Shown here: one piece after another, positions 46,078 to 53,241 of the stretch
Position numbering within the stretch: position 1 is the stretch's first letter
Layout of the letters: the number at the start of each line of letters is the position of its first letter
Assembly (NCBI RefSeq): GCF_018390635.1
Contig: NZ_JAHBGE010000008.1
Span: 110,602-174,601 of the forward strand
Reading direction: 5' to 3'
Length of the DNA stretch: 64,000 nt
Source of the DNA: Ancylobacter lacus
GTDB taxonomy: Bacteria; Pseudomonadota; Alphaproteobacteria; Rhizobiales; Xanthobacteraceae
The notes under the pieces: model-generated
Databases searched by the model: none
The model's input: only the letters and a program-made list of their open reading frames with translations
Told to the model about the DNA's origin: nothing
Program-made: the position numbers and the translations under genes

Positions 46078-47332
46078 GGCGAGCCAACGTGGCGGTGGCC
46101 GCCAGCTCGCGCTGCACCTGCTAAACACCCGCGACAACGACCACGTCGAGCTCGCTTCCGTCGACGGCTGCATTGCCACCGACGTGACCGGTGCCTTTGC
46201 CGAGATGTACGCCATCAGCCGCGCGACGCGCTGCCGCCAATACCTGTTCTCCGTCAGCCTCAGCCCACCCAAGGACGCGACCGTACCGGTGGCCGATTTC
46301 GAAGCGGCCATCGATCAGATCGCGGAGAAGCTCGGCCTAGGTGGCCAGCCGAAGGTCGTCCTGATCCATGAGAAGCAAGGCCGCCGCCACGCCCACTGTG
46401 TCTGGTCCCGCATTGATGTCGACAAGATGCGAGCGATCAATCTGCCGTTCTTCAAGGAGCGCCTGACCGAGCTGTCCCGCGAGCTCTACCTGACGCATGG
46501 CTGGGACCTACCCAAGGGGCTCGCCGACCCGTCTTTCGCCGATCCTCTGAACTTCGGGCTTACGGAATGGCACGAGGCCAAGAACGCGAAGCGCGATCCG
46601 CGCGAGGTCAAGGCGGTTTTGAAGCGCTGCTGGGCACAGTCGGACAGCGCCGAAGCATTTACGGCAGCCCTGAAGGGGCGTGGCTTCTGGCTGGCGCAGG
46701 GCGACCGACGCGGTTTCGTCGCCCTAGACTATAAGGGCAACGTCTATTCGTTGAGCCGCTGGCTGGACGTCAAGGGAAAGGAATTGCAGACCCGACTCGG
46801 CGTCCCATCCCGCTATCGATCGGTTGGCGATACGCAAGTCGAGATCGTATCGACGACCAGCGCAGCGGCACACCGGCTGCTGGAGGAACTCGAACGAAAG
46901 CAATCTACCGATCTGCAGCCTTTGCTAGAACAACGCGCCCAGATCGTGGCTCGTCAACGACGGGAACGCCGCGAGGCGGATCAGAGGCACATCGCCCTAC
47001 GCGAGGCTGAGGCGCGCAAGCAGGCGCAACGCGTACGCCGCGGCCTCAGAGGAATTTGGGATTGGATCACGGGACAGCGTCATAAACTCACTCAACAAGC
47101 GAAGTCTGAAATGATCCGCATCGAACAATGCATTACCGAAGAAAAAGAAACTCTTCAAACAATTAATAATAGTGAATTATTGAGTATATATACGAAAATA
47201 TTGCGAACTAATCGCCTTCATCGAAGCAAATATAAAGATTCTATAATTTATTTATATGAAATATCAAATAAGAATCCTAGATCTATGCAGCACGATACTG
47301 GGCGTTGTCCAAATGTAGAACATAATATTTAG
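46067..47332 (+). CDS. Relaxase/mobilization nuclease (MobA/VirD2-like) with AT-rich C-terminal tail
   Basis: A 421-residue protein. The metal-binding histidines of relaxase motif III are seen as His101, His108 and His110 in LIHEKQGRRHAHCVW. Upstream, RATRCRQYLFSVSLSPP fits the nicking region, although a catalytic Tyr cannot be fixed with certainty (MYAISR contains one). It would cut oriT and pilot the DNA. After about residue 355 the coding DNA turns sharply AT-rich (Ile/Asn/Lys codons) and the protein becomes a low-complexity helix ending in KNPRSMQ. This is unlike its first 350 residues and marks a probable junction with the cargo block. Confidence 0.75.
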   Translation: MILKASQRGGGRQLALHLLNTRDNDHVELASVDGCIATDVTGAFAEMYAISRATRCRQYLFSVSLSPPKDATVPVADFEAAIDQIAEKLGLGGQPKVVLIHEKQGRRHAHCVWSRIDVDKMRAINLPFFKERLTELSRELYLTHGWDLPKGLADPSFADPLNFGLTEWHEAKNAKRDPREVKAVLKRCWAQSDSAEAFTAALKGRGFWLAQGDRRGFVALDYKGNVYSLSRWLDVKGKELQTRLGVPSRYRSVGDTQVEIVSTTSAAAHRLLEELERKQSTDLQPLLEQRAQIVARQRRERREADQRHIALREAEARKQAQRVRRGLRGIWDWITGQRHKLTQQAKSEMIRIEQCITEEKETLQTINNSELLSIYTKILRTNRLHRSKYKDSIIYLYEISNKNPRSMQHDTGRCPNVEHNI

Positions 47333-47372
47333 GATAAAATGATATAAATCATACAAAGTAAAATATTTTATC
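47333..47372. terminator. AT-rich dyad between convergent relaxase and ankyrin genes
   Basis: GATAAAAT (47333-47340) and ATTTTATC (47365-47372) form a perfect 8-bp stem, with a smaller ATGAT/ATCAT pair inside. It lies in the 59-base space between two converging stops and could terminate both. Confidence 0.5.
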
Positions 47373-47391
47373 TGATAACTGTTCTTATAAC

Positions 47392-50300
47392 TTAGTTTTG
47401 TCTAATTTGTTCTGCGCGTTTCGCGCCTGATCGAAGCAAAATTTCCACAATGTGCGATTTATTTTCAAAATATGCAACGTCAAGAGCTGATTGACCGTCC
47501 TCATTAACCGCATTAATTTCAATATTATTTCGACTTAGTAAAATATTTACGCACGATACCTGGCCTGCGCCAGATGCTATCATAAGGGGGGATATTTGAT
47601 GGATAGCGCGGTGATTTACGTCGGCACCTCTCTCGATTAGGGCGATGATTACATCTGCATGACCATTACCCGCGGCCATGTGAAGAGCAGTGAGCCCAAA
47701 TATTGCGGGATTATCGATATCAATATCCATACAAGATAATAGCAATTTAACCATTTCTAAATCCCCGTCCGATGCAGAAATATACAGCGCATGCCATCCC
47801 TCATCCGTTCTAAAATTTATGGATTTTGTTGATTTACTCAATAACTGAATTGCCGATTGAAGATTATTGTTTCTACTGGCTGCGATCAGTGCTGTATACC
47901 CATCACTTATTGCAACGATATCCGGGTCGGCCCCGCGGTCTAGCAACAAAGCCGAAACTTCGGAGTGGCCCGCCGCACAAGCAGCCATGAGAGCGGTCTT
48001 TCCATTATCGCTCGTGCCTAGGTTGGGGTCGGCGCCACAATCTAGTAGGCAATTGGCCGCAGCGGCGTGCCCTTCGGCGCATGCAGCCATAAGAGCAGTC
48101 CACCCATTATCACGTAGCGTCAGATCCACCTCCGCGCCCAAGCTATGTAGCCATCCGACAAGAGGCGTATGGCCTCGGTATGACGCAACCATCAAAATAG
48201 TCCAGCCGTCTGTCTGACTTGTGTTCACATCTTCGGCAAAGTGACTATGGATCGCCTTCGCTGAATCCAAGCAACCTTCGTATACGGCCAGCCTCAAAGC
48301 GGACGAACGTCCCTCGGACCTGTCCATAAAACGAGAAATACTTGCGAACAGAGTGTCGGCCTCGCCACTCTTCAACTGCCCTTGACACGCTCGCCAGTCA
48401 TAATGCTGCACAAGCGCGGCGCAGGACTGGCGCCCAAGCGGCCCTGCGCTTGCGGCATGCAGATCGGCCACATCCAGGCGATCGGCGAAGCGGTTGACAA
48501 GCTTGTCTTCCAGAGAACCGCGACCTTGTCTGATGACATCCGCGCAGCTGATGGATACGGCCTGTCGGAACAGGCTGTCCGCGGGGAAATGCACCGGATT
48601 GAGAAAATGGAGAAGCGTCGACCACGCGTTCCGGACCGCGCGAAGCTTTTGATCGTCATTCAATAGATTTCGAATAAGTCTTTGTACCGTTTCTATGAAA
48701 TTCAGGGCATATTTTTCGTTAACATCGAGTGTATAAATCTTATCCATCATATGGACAAATGATGAAAATAAAGAGTCATTATTTTCTATTTCCTGTAAAA
48801 ACAAAATAAGGAAATTTTCTCCGAGTATGTCTGGCTCAAACGGTTTCAGGACTTCAAGATCGGATGAGGAAACAATCCTGTTTGCCGATTGAGCCACTAC
48901 ATTCGAAAGACGGATCGGTGATCGATCGGATAGGATCCCCTTTGGGAGATTTTCCTCAAGGTCCGCAAAATTCACCCCACGCAGCAAGGTCGCTATCGAC
49001 ACATAGGCGCCCACCCACACGCCGATCGTCGCCGCATGCGGATTGTCATCCATTTGCACCCAGGGCAAGCGCGTCCGCCGGTCGAAATAATGCCGGATGA
49101 GATCTCTCCGGCTCCAATTCGAGATGTCTTTTTTTGCATCCCGGATGGCCTGCCCCAGCAGAGCGGCAAACAGCGGATGGCGAACGGCGTCGGGATGGCC
49201 TACCCCTGTACTGCCCGCCATCCGGTCCAATATCTTCTCAGCGGCGATGACGGCCGCGTCGTCGGGGGAAAATTCCCGAGCCTCCGTCCGAGCTGCCACG
49301 GCTATGATCTCGCGAATGAGGCGCGAGTCCGGCTTCTCGGCTTTGATTTCGATCGGGGATGCTTCGAACAGCACGCGGCTCTTGTGGCCATCGATCCTCT
49401 TCTGGTCGGCAAACGAACTGCCCCAAAAGAAGTCGTCATGAAGTATGTCGGGGTAGACGTGATCGACAACGAGAACCCGCACCTTGGGACCATCGTGGCG
49501 GAGGCATTTTTCGGTGATGGCCCTCATCACCTTCTCGTAGCCATAGGTGTAGTCGATGACGATCAGGGTCTTGCGGGTGATCTCCCACTCTTTCCAGCCA
49601 GCCGGATCGCGGCTCCGGACGAAGCCGGCATCCCAGTCCGTATCGTTGCCGTCGACCGGTACATAGGGACGCATCCATTCTGACACCAAGCGGGTTTTCC
49701 CCGCGCCGGAGGAGGCTACAAGCGCACAGATCAGGAAAGGCCGGTCGTCCTTCATGAAGGCGTCGAGGCGCGCCTTCTCGGCTTGGCGATGCGAGAACGG
49801 GATCGAATAGTGGTTGAACGGATTCAGCCAAATGCCCTCGTGGGCGTCCGGCGAGCGGGCATCCGCTTCCGAGACGTAGGGAGGCCATTCGAACGGCGCC
49901 GAAGGCGAGGAAAGAGGGGTGTCTTTTCCGTCATTGCGCGGCGAGGTTTGCGCGCCGGGATTCTGGTCGAGATTGCCGGCTGTCTCGATGGTAGTTTCAG
50001 GCGCGATTCCATAGCTGTTGGCGACTCGGAGCGGCACCCGATTCTCCCGCTCGCGGATCACTGGATCGAACGAAAGTTCCTCCGGATCGGTTGGCTTCGG
50101 AGCCGAGAGGTGATCCTCATCTGGAGAGGCCCCCAAAGGGAAGCCGCGCCCACCGAAAACCGCCGCATCAATCGTTTTAGCAAACGTGGTGAATTCGCAG
50201 TAATATCGGAACCAAAAGTAACATCCATTAACAAAGCGGCGACTTCCCCTTCCATCTCGTATTAATTCATAGTACCCCTCATTAGGTTTCTTATCTGGAT

Positions 50301-50490
50301 CGCTTTCTTTTTTCCTACGTCTTACGCCGACATCATTTTCAACTGTTTCGAAGAACCTCTTGAATCGTCTCTCCACAAGATCGGCGCCATCATAAGTATC
50401 TTTATAGTCCCGAATTGCGTCGGCAACCGCTACGGACAGAACCTTGAAGTCCTGGCGCACGACAATTTTGAGGAAGGACTCGAAATCCAC
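47392..50490 (-). CDS. P-loop NTPase with C-terminal ankyrin repeats (STAND-like; defence candidate)
   Basis: A 1032-residue protein of no family I can name exactly. The N-terminal 110 residues are a charged unknown domain (FKVLSVAVADAIRDYKD, RRFVNGCYFWFRYYC). A Pro-rich linker follows to about 200. The NTPase core has Walker A ASSGAGKT (residues 259-266, Lys265) and Walker B LIVIDYTYG (Asp313), then a helical region to about 750. About eight ankyrin repeats (755-1025) follow, with GWTALMAACAEGHA, GADPN and GLTALHMAAGNGHA type units. NTPase plus repeat sensor resembles STAND proteins, many of which are anti-phage sensors. It lies 56 bases behind the repeat protein at 50547, in AT-richer DNA beside a relaxase. 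Confidence 0.75.
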   Translation of the reverse strand: MDFESFLKIVVRQDFKVLSVAVADAIRDYKDTYDGADLVERRFKRFFETVENDVGVRRRKKESDPDKKPNEGYYELIRDGRGSRRFVNGCYFWFRYYCEFTTFAKTIDAAVFGGRGFPLGASPDEDHLSAPKPTDPEELSFDPVIRERENRVPLRVANSYGIAPETTIETAGNLDQNPGAQTSPRNDGKDTPLSSPSAPFEWPPYVSEADARSPDAHEGIWLNPFNHYSIPFSHRQAEKARLDAFMKDDRPFLICALVASSGAGKTRLVSEWMRPYVPVDGNDTDWDAGFVRSRDPAGWKEWEITRKTLIVIDYTYGYEKVMRAITEKCLRHDGPKVRVLVVDHVYPDILHDDFFWGSSFADQKRIDGHKSRVLFEASPIEIKAEKPDSRLIREIIAVAARTEAREFSPDDAAVIAAEKILDRMAGSTGVGHPDAVRHPLFAALLGQAIRDAKKDISNWSRRDLIRHYFDRRTRLPWVQMDDNPHAATIGVWVGAYVSIATLLRGVNFADLEENLPKGILSDRSPIRLSNVVAQSANRIVSSSDLEVLKPFEPDILGENFLILFLQEIENNDSLFSSFVHMMDKIYTLDVNEKYALNFIETVQRLIRNLLNDDQKLRAVRNAWSTLLHFLNPVHFPADSLFRQAVSISCADVIRQGRGSLEDKLVNRFADRLDVADLHAASAGPLGRQSCAALVQHYDWRACQGQLKSGEADTLFASISRFMDRSEGRSSALRLAVYEGCLDSAKAIHSHFAEDVNTSQTDGWTILMVASYRGHTPLVGWLHSLGAEVDLTLRDNGWTALMAACAEGHAAAANCLLDCGADPNLGTSDNGKTALMAACAAGHSEVSALLLDRGADPDIVAISDGYTALIAASRNNNLQSAIQLLSKSTKSINFRTDEGWHALYISASDGDLEMVKLLLSCMDIDIDNPAIFGLTALHMAAGNGHADVIIALIERGADVNHRAIHQISPLMIASGAGQVSCVNILLSRNNIEINAVNEDGQSALDVAYFENKSHIVEILLRSGAKRAEQIRQN

Positions 50491-50546
50491 GACATTCCTC
50501 GGAAATCTAACGGATTGATTGATTTTGTCGAAATGCCGCTAGGCGA

Positions 50547-51197
50547 TCAAGGGCTCCAGCTGGGGCCGCGAGATGTGGGGGGCTTAGCGCTGGCGCCTTT
50601 CCTTTCAGTGTCCACTGGGCCAGGAGCCTGCTGTGGGATTGCTGCCGGAATCTCGCTTAATAGGATCCCATCAAGCCAAAATTCCTCAAGCGTGACCACG
50701 CCCGATACGGGATCCCGCTCGATAAGAGCCGCCTTGCCGCCCGATCTGGTAAACTGACCGTGCTGCTTCCACTCTTCAAGGATGACGATCCCGGAGTCGG
50801 CGTCGCGGACGATCAGCGATGGCCCGGCTTCATTGTGTTCGTTATCGTAAAGGTAGAATTCTTCCCGGACGACCACACCGGTCTTGGGATCCCGGCTGAT
50901 CTTTGCAGGCGCACCCTCCCGGTGGATGCCATGTTCTGTTGCCCATAATTGATAGGTCACTGCGCCGCTCGTTGGATCCCAGTTCGTCGAACATGGACCC
51001 TCCACGCGCAGGTGGCGTCCATGACTAAACCAGCGTTCTCGCACAAGCCGGCCATCCTGGGAAAATTGAAGCTCTGCGGGCGCCCCTTCGCGGTGGAGCA
51101 TACCGTTCAGCAGGTGTGTTTCCAGCACGATCCGGTGGGTGCTCGGATTTCGTTCGATTCGGCAGACATACTCCTCGATGGTAACATCCTCAGTCAT
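50547..51197 (-). CDS. MORN/YwqK-like repeat protein
   Basis: A 216-residue protein built of four or five degenerate repeats of about 36 residues. Each carries a variant of HREGAPA, then a charged strand, then tGvv..Eefy (for example TGVVVREEFYLYDN, SGIVILEEW, SGVVTLEEFWLDG). Such antiparallel-strand repeats resemble the MORN_2/YwqK type found in some immunity or antitoxin proteins. There is no signal or membrane segment; the tail is Pro-rich. It is the first gene of a minus-strand operon with the ankyrin NTPase. The ATG at 51197 has no ribosome site and lies close to the predicted transcription start, so translation may be leaderless. Confidence 0.6.
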   Translation of the reverse strand: MTEDVTIEEYVCRIERNPSTHRIVLETHLLNGMLHREGAPAELQFSQDGRLVRERWFSHGRHLRVEGPCSTNWDPTSGAVTYQLWATEHGIHREGAPAKISRDPKTGVVVREEFYLYDNEHNEAGPSLIVRDADSGIVILEEWKQHGQFTRSGGKAALIERDPVSGVVTLEEFWLDGILLSEIPAAIPQQAPGPVDTERKGASAKPPTSRGPSWSP

Positions 51198-51205
51198 AAG
51201 AAAAC

Positions 51206-51233
51206 ATTATCACGAAAATGTGATAAAAATCAA
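51206..51233 (-). promoter_or_regulatory. Promoter overlapped by a perfect palindrome (operator)
   Basis: On the minus strand a -35 TTGATT (51228-51233), 16 bases and a -10 GATAAT (51206-51211) precede the repeat-protein start at 51197. TTATCAC (51207-51213) and GTGATAA (51220-51226) form a perfect inverted repeat with a six-base spacer, covering the -10 and most of the spacer. This is a strong layout for a repressor operator; the repressor is not identified. Confidence 0.65.
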
Positions 51234-51368
51234 ATTCTACATATTCTACATAAGGTTGCATCGACAACTACGGGAACATTGCCGGCGACTTACCGGAAGT
51301 TCCAGGCTTTCGTTACCGGTTTTTCTTCTGCCAGGACGGTGCATCGATCTAGCTCAAAGGAGTTACCG

Positions 51369-51575
51369 ATGCTTACGCCTCCTTCGCCTCAGACCTCTGT
51401 GCAACCCGCCGAAGACATTGCTGAGAGGCATCGCGGTTTGGACGTGGTTCTCATCGAATTGGATCTCGACGCGCTCATCGCGCGCCTGATCTATCTCTCG
51501 GCCGAAAACCGCCATCTCCGGCGGGAGCTCGCCGACCGCCTCTTCGCAACGCGCGAGGAGAGCGGCCATGACTGA
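51369..51575 (+). CDS. Small helical hypothetical protein
   Basis: A 68-residue protein with an acidic, leucine-rich helix in its middle (IELDLDALIARLIYLSAENRHLRREL) that could form a coiled coil. The ATG at 51369 has AAAGGAG seven bases upstream, a strong ribosome site. Its last eight bases overlap the next gene, so the two are translationally coupled. It is the first gene of the plus-strand block that leads to the coupling protein. No family is recognised. Confidence 0.6.
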   Translation: MLTPPSPQTSVQPAEDIAERHRGLDVVLIELDLDALIARLIYLSAENRHLRRELADRLFATREESGHD

Positions 51576-52299
51576 TAGTCGCGCTCTCATCCCCGCCCAC
51601 CCCCCGGCCGCGTCGCGGCCGGGGGAGGCGATCAGCCCGGCGGCGGCGCGCTCGTCGACCCGGCACGAAAACCTGAACCTCGGCTTTGCGATCGAGACCG
51701 GCACCGTCGGCGCCAATCTCGACCTCTTCGCCGAGGGGCGGCGTCTGCAGGCCCGCATGATCCAGTCCGATCAGCGGCACTTCCTGTTCGACAGCCTTCC
51801 GGACGACGCCTTCGCCCGGTCGGCATGCATGGCGGTCGCCCGGAACGGCGACGACGTGTTCGGCACGGTGCTCGCGCATCCCGATGCGGACGGGGCGCTT
51901 CTCGTCCGCACGCTCATCGTGAACCCAGCCTATGCAGGTCTCCGGATGGGCTCGGCTCTGGCGAGCGCGGTGATCCTCGATGCCTTCGTAAGGGGCGTGC
52001 CGTTCGCGTCGGTGACCTGCGCCGTTCGGGTGCTCCGCGACGGCAGCCTCAACAAGCCTTCCGAGAAGTCGTTCCATCGGATCGGCTTCGCCACCGAGGC
52101 GGGCATTCATAAAGCCCGTCTCGCGGGTACCCTCCGCGACGGGCATCTCGTGCCGACCGCGGAGGTCGACGAGTTCGGCCACTTCGTCCGGTATGTCCGG
52201 CTCCGCGGCGCCCGCGCCGAGGTGCTGGATCGCAGCGTGGCGATGCTTGCGGAATGGCGGGACATCCCCATCCCGCTGGACCGCCTGCTGGCGGAGTAG
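51568..52299 (+). CDS. GNAT-like acetyltransferase fold protein
   Basis: A 243-residue protein. Residues about 100-165 resemble GNAT motif A (GTVLAHPDADG, then LIVNPAYAGLRMGSALASAVI, with an R-x-G-x-A type loop for the CoA pyrophosphate). The rest is not matched to a subgroup, and the substrate is unknown. A Pro/Ala-rich N-terminal stretch precedes the fold. The start overlaps the stop of the 68-residue gene upstream. Such genes recur beside coupling-protein clusters on rhizobial islands, in my recollection. It ends at a strong hairpin. Confidence 0.6.
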   Translation: MTDSRALIPAHPPAASRPGEAISPAAARSSTRHENLNLGFAIETGTVGANLDLFAEGRRLQARMIQSDQRHFLFDSLPDDAFARSACMAVARNGDDVFGTVLAHPDADGALLVRTLIVNPAYAGLRMGSALASAVILDAFVRGVPFASVTCAVRVLRDGSLNKPSEKSFHRIGFATEAGIHKARLAGTLRDGHLVPTAEVDEFGHFVRYVRLRGARAEVLDRSVAMLAEWRDIPIPLDRLLAE

Positions 52300-52303
52300 C
52301 CGA

Positions 52304-52333
52304 GCCGGCCGCCCCGGAGACGGGGCGGCCGGC
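52304..52333. terminator. Long GC-rich hairpin between convergent genes
   Basis: GCCGGCCGCCCC and GGGGCGGCCGGC form a 12-bp perfect stem around GGAGAC, five bases after the GNAT-like stop. A short A-rich stretch (CAAAAATT) lies about six bases later. It probably ends the two-gene unit. Confidence 0.65.
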
Positions 52334-52459
52334 CGCCGCGCAAAAATTCGTGGGCCGCGCTCTTGCGGCGGCGCCACCCGCTTCCCATCGTCATGACAGG
52401 CGGCATGGTCCTACCGGCCGTTATTTCCCCGCAAAGTCCGCTTCCACCGTGCCGGCGCC

Positions 52460-52732
52460 TCAATGCGCATGGCGGCGTACGGCCTCGCCGACGACGGCGC
52501 GGATGTCGCGCGCTTCGTCCGAGAGGATGGCGACGAGCTTCTCGGCGAACTCCAGATACACGTCCAGCGTCTGCTCGCGCTGCACATGCTTGAGAAGCAT
52601 CTGCGCAACCGTCCAGGCCAGATCGAGCCTCTCCAGCTCGTAATCGGCGGTCCACGCCGACAGGGACGACAAGATCTCGCCTTTGAGGCGGGCATCGGCG
52701 TCGTGGGATGCGCCGTGATGAACATCCTGCAT
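52460..52732 (-). CDS. Small hypothetical helical protein
   Basis: A 90-residue protein, mostly helical (LERLDLAWTVAQMLLKHVQREQTLDVYLEFAEKLVAIL), without signal or membrane segment. The ATG at 52732 follows AGGAAGGAATTTTGAA, which contains a strong ribosome site, and is preferred over an ATG 24 bases upstream. It is transcribed away from the coupling-protein block (divergent from the gene at 52769) and may share a control region with it. No family is recognised; size and position fit a small regulator of transfer genes, which is speculation. Confidence 0.6.
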   Translation of the reverse strand: MQDVHHGASHDADARLKGEILSSLSAWTADYELERLDLAWTVAQMLLKHVQREQTLDVYLEFAEKLVAILSDEARDIRAVVGEAVRRHAH

Positions 52733-52768
52733 TTCAAAATTCCTTCCTGAAATCATGAGGTGACTATC

Positions 52769-53239
52769 ATGTCCGAGGATACCAAATCCGGGGGCGGCTC
52801 CGCCAATTCCGGCGGCCGCGCCGCCATGAGCGAGGCCTTCAACCGCGAGAACGATCTCGCCCAGCAGATCGCCACCCTGTCACCCGAGGGCAAGCGGAAG
52901 GTGGAGATGGTCCGGGAACTCAGTTCCGAGCGGCTGGATGCGGAGAAACGCGCCCAGCAGCGCAGCAATGGCTTCAGATTGATGCGCACCAAGGTGGAAT
53001 TGCTTGAGAACTACATTCGCGACCAGTCGGACCGCCCGCCCGAGGTGCGGGCAAATCCAACGCAGGATCTCGTCATCATCAACGAGCAGGCCGAGCGGAT
53101 GGTCGCCGAGCGCGAGGCCTTCTACCTCCGGACCATCGAGCGCGAGGCCGAGGCCAATATCCGCCAGATCATTGCCTCCGAGCGCCAGGGCCAAGACCGT
53201 TCCCGTCAGCCCGATCATGACCGCGAGCCGGAGCGCTGA
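52769..53239 (+). CDS. Hypothetical coiled-coil protein preceding the coupling protein
   Basis: A 156-residue hydrophilic protein. A Gly/Ser-rich start is followed by long helices (PEGKRKVEMVRELSSERLDAEKRAQQRS and VINEQAERMVAEREAFYLRTIEREAEANIRQII) likely to form coiled coils. The ATG at 52769 has GAGGTGA upstream. It ends two bases before the coupling-protein ATG, so it is probably an accessory factor in DNA delivery to the secretion gate. That role is inferred from position only. Confidence 0.65.
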   Translation: MSEDTKSGGGSANSGGRAAMSEAFNRENDLAQQIATLSPEGKRKVEMVRELSSERLDAEKRAQQRSNGFRLMRTKVELLENYIRDQSDRPPEVRANPTQDLVIINEQAERMVAEREAFYLRTIEREAEANIRQIIASERQGQDRSRQPDHDREPER

Positions 53240-53241
53240 GC

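Noticed and set aside
47395..47420. Second LexA-like box (GTTC with a nearby TTTCG) at the end of the ankyrin gene
   Set aside because: The second half-site is not GTTC and the spacing is six, so it does not match GTTC-N7-GTTC; it also lies within coding DNA.
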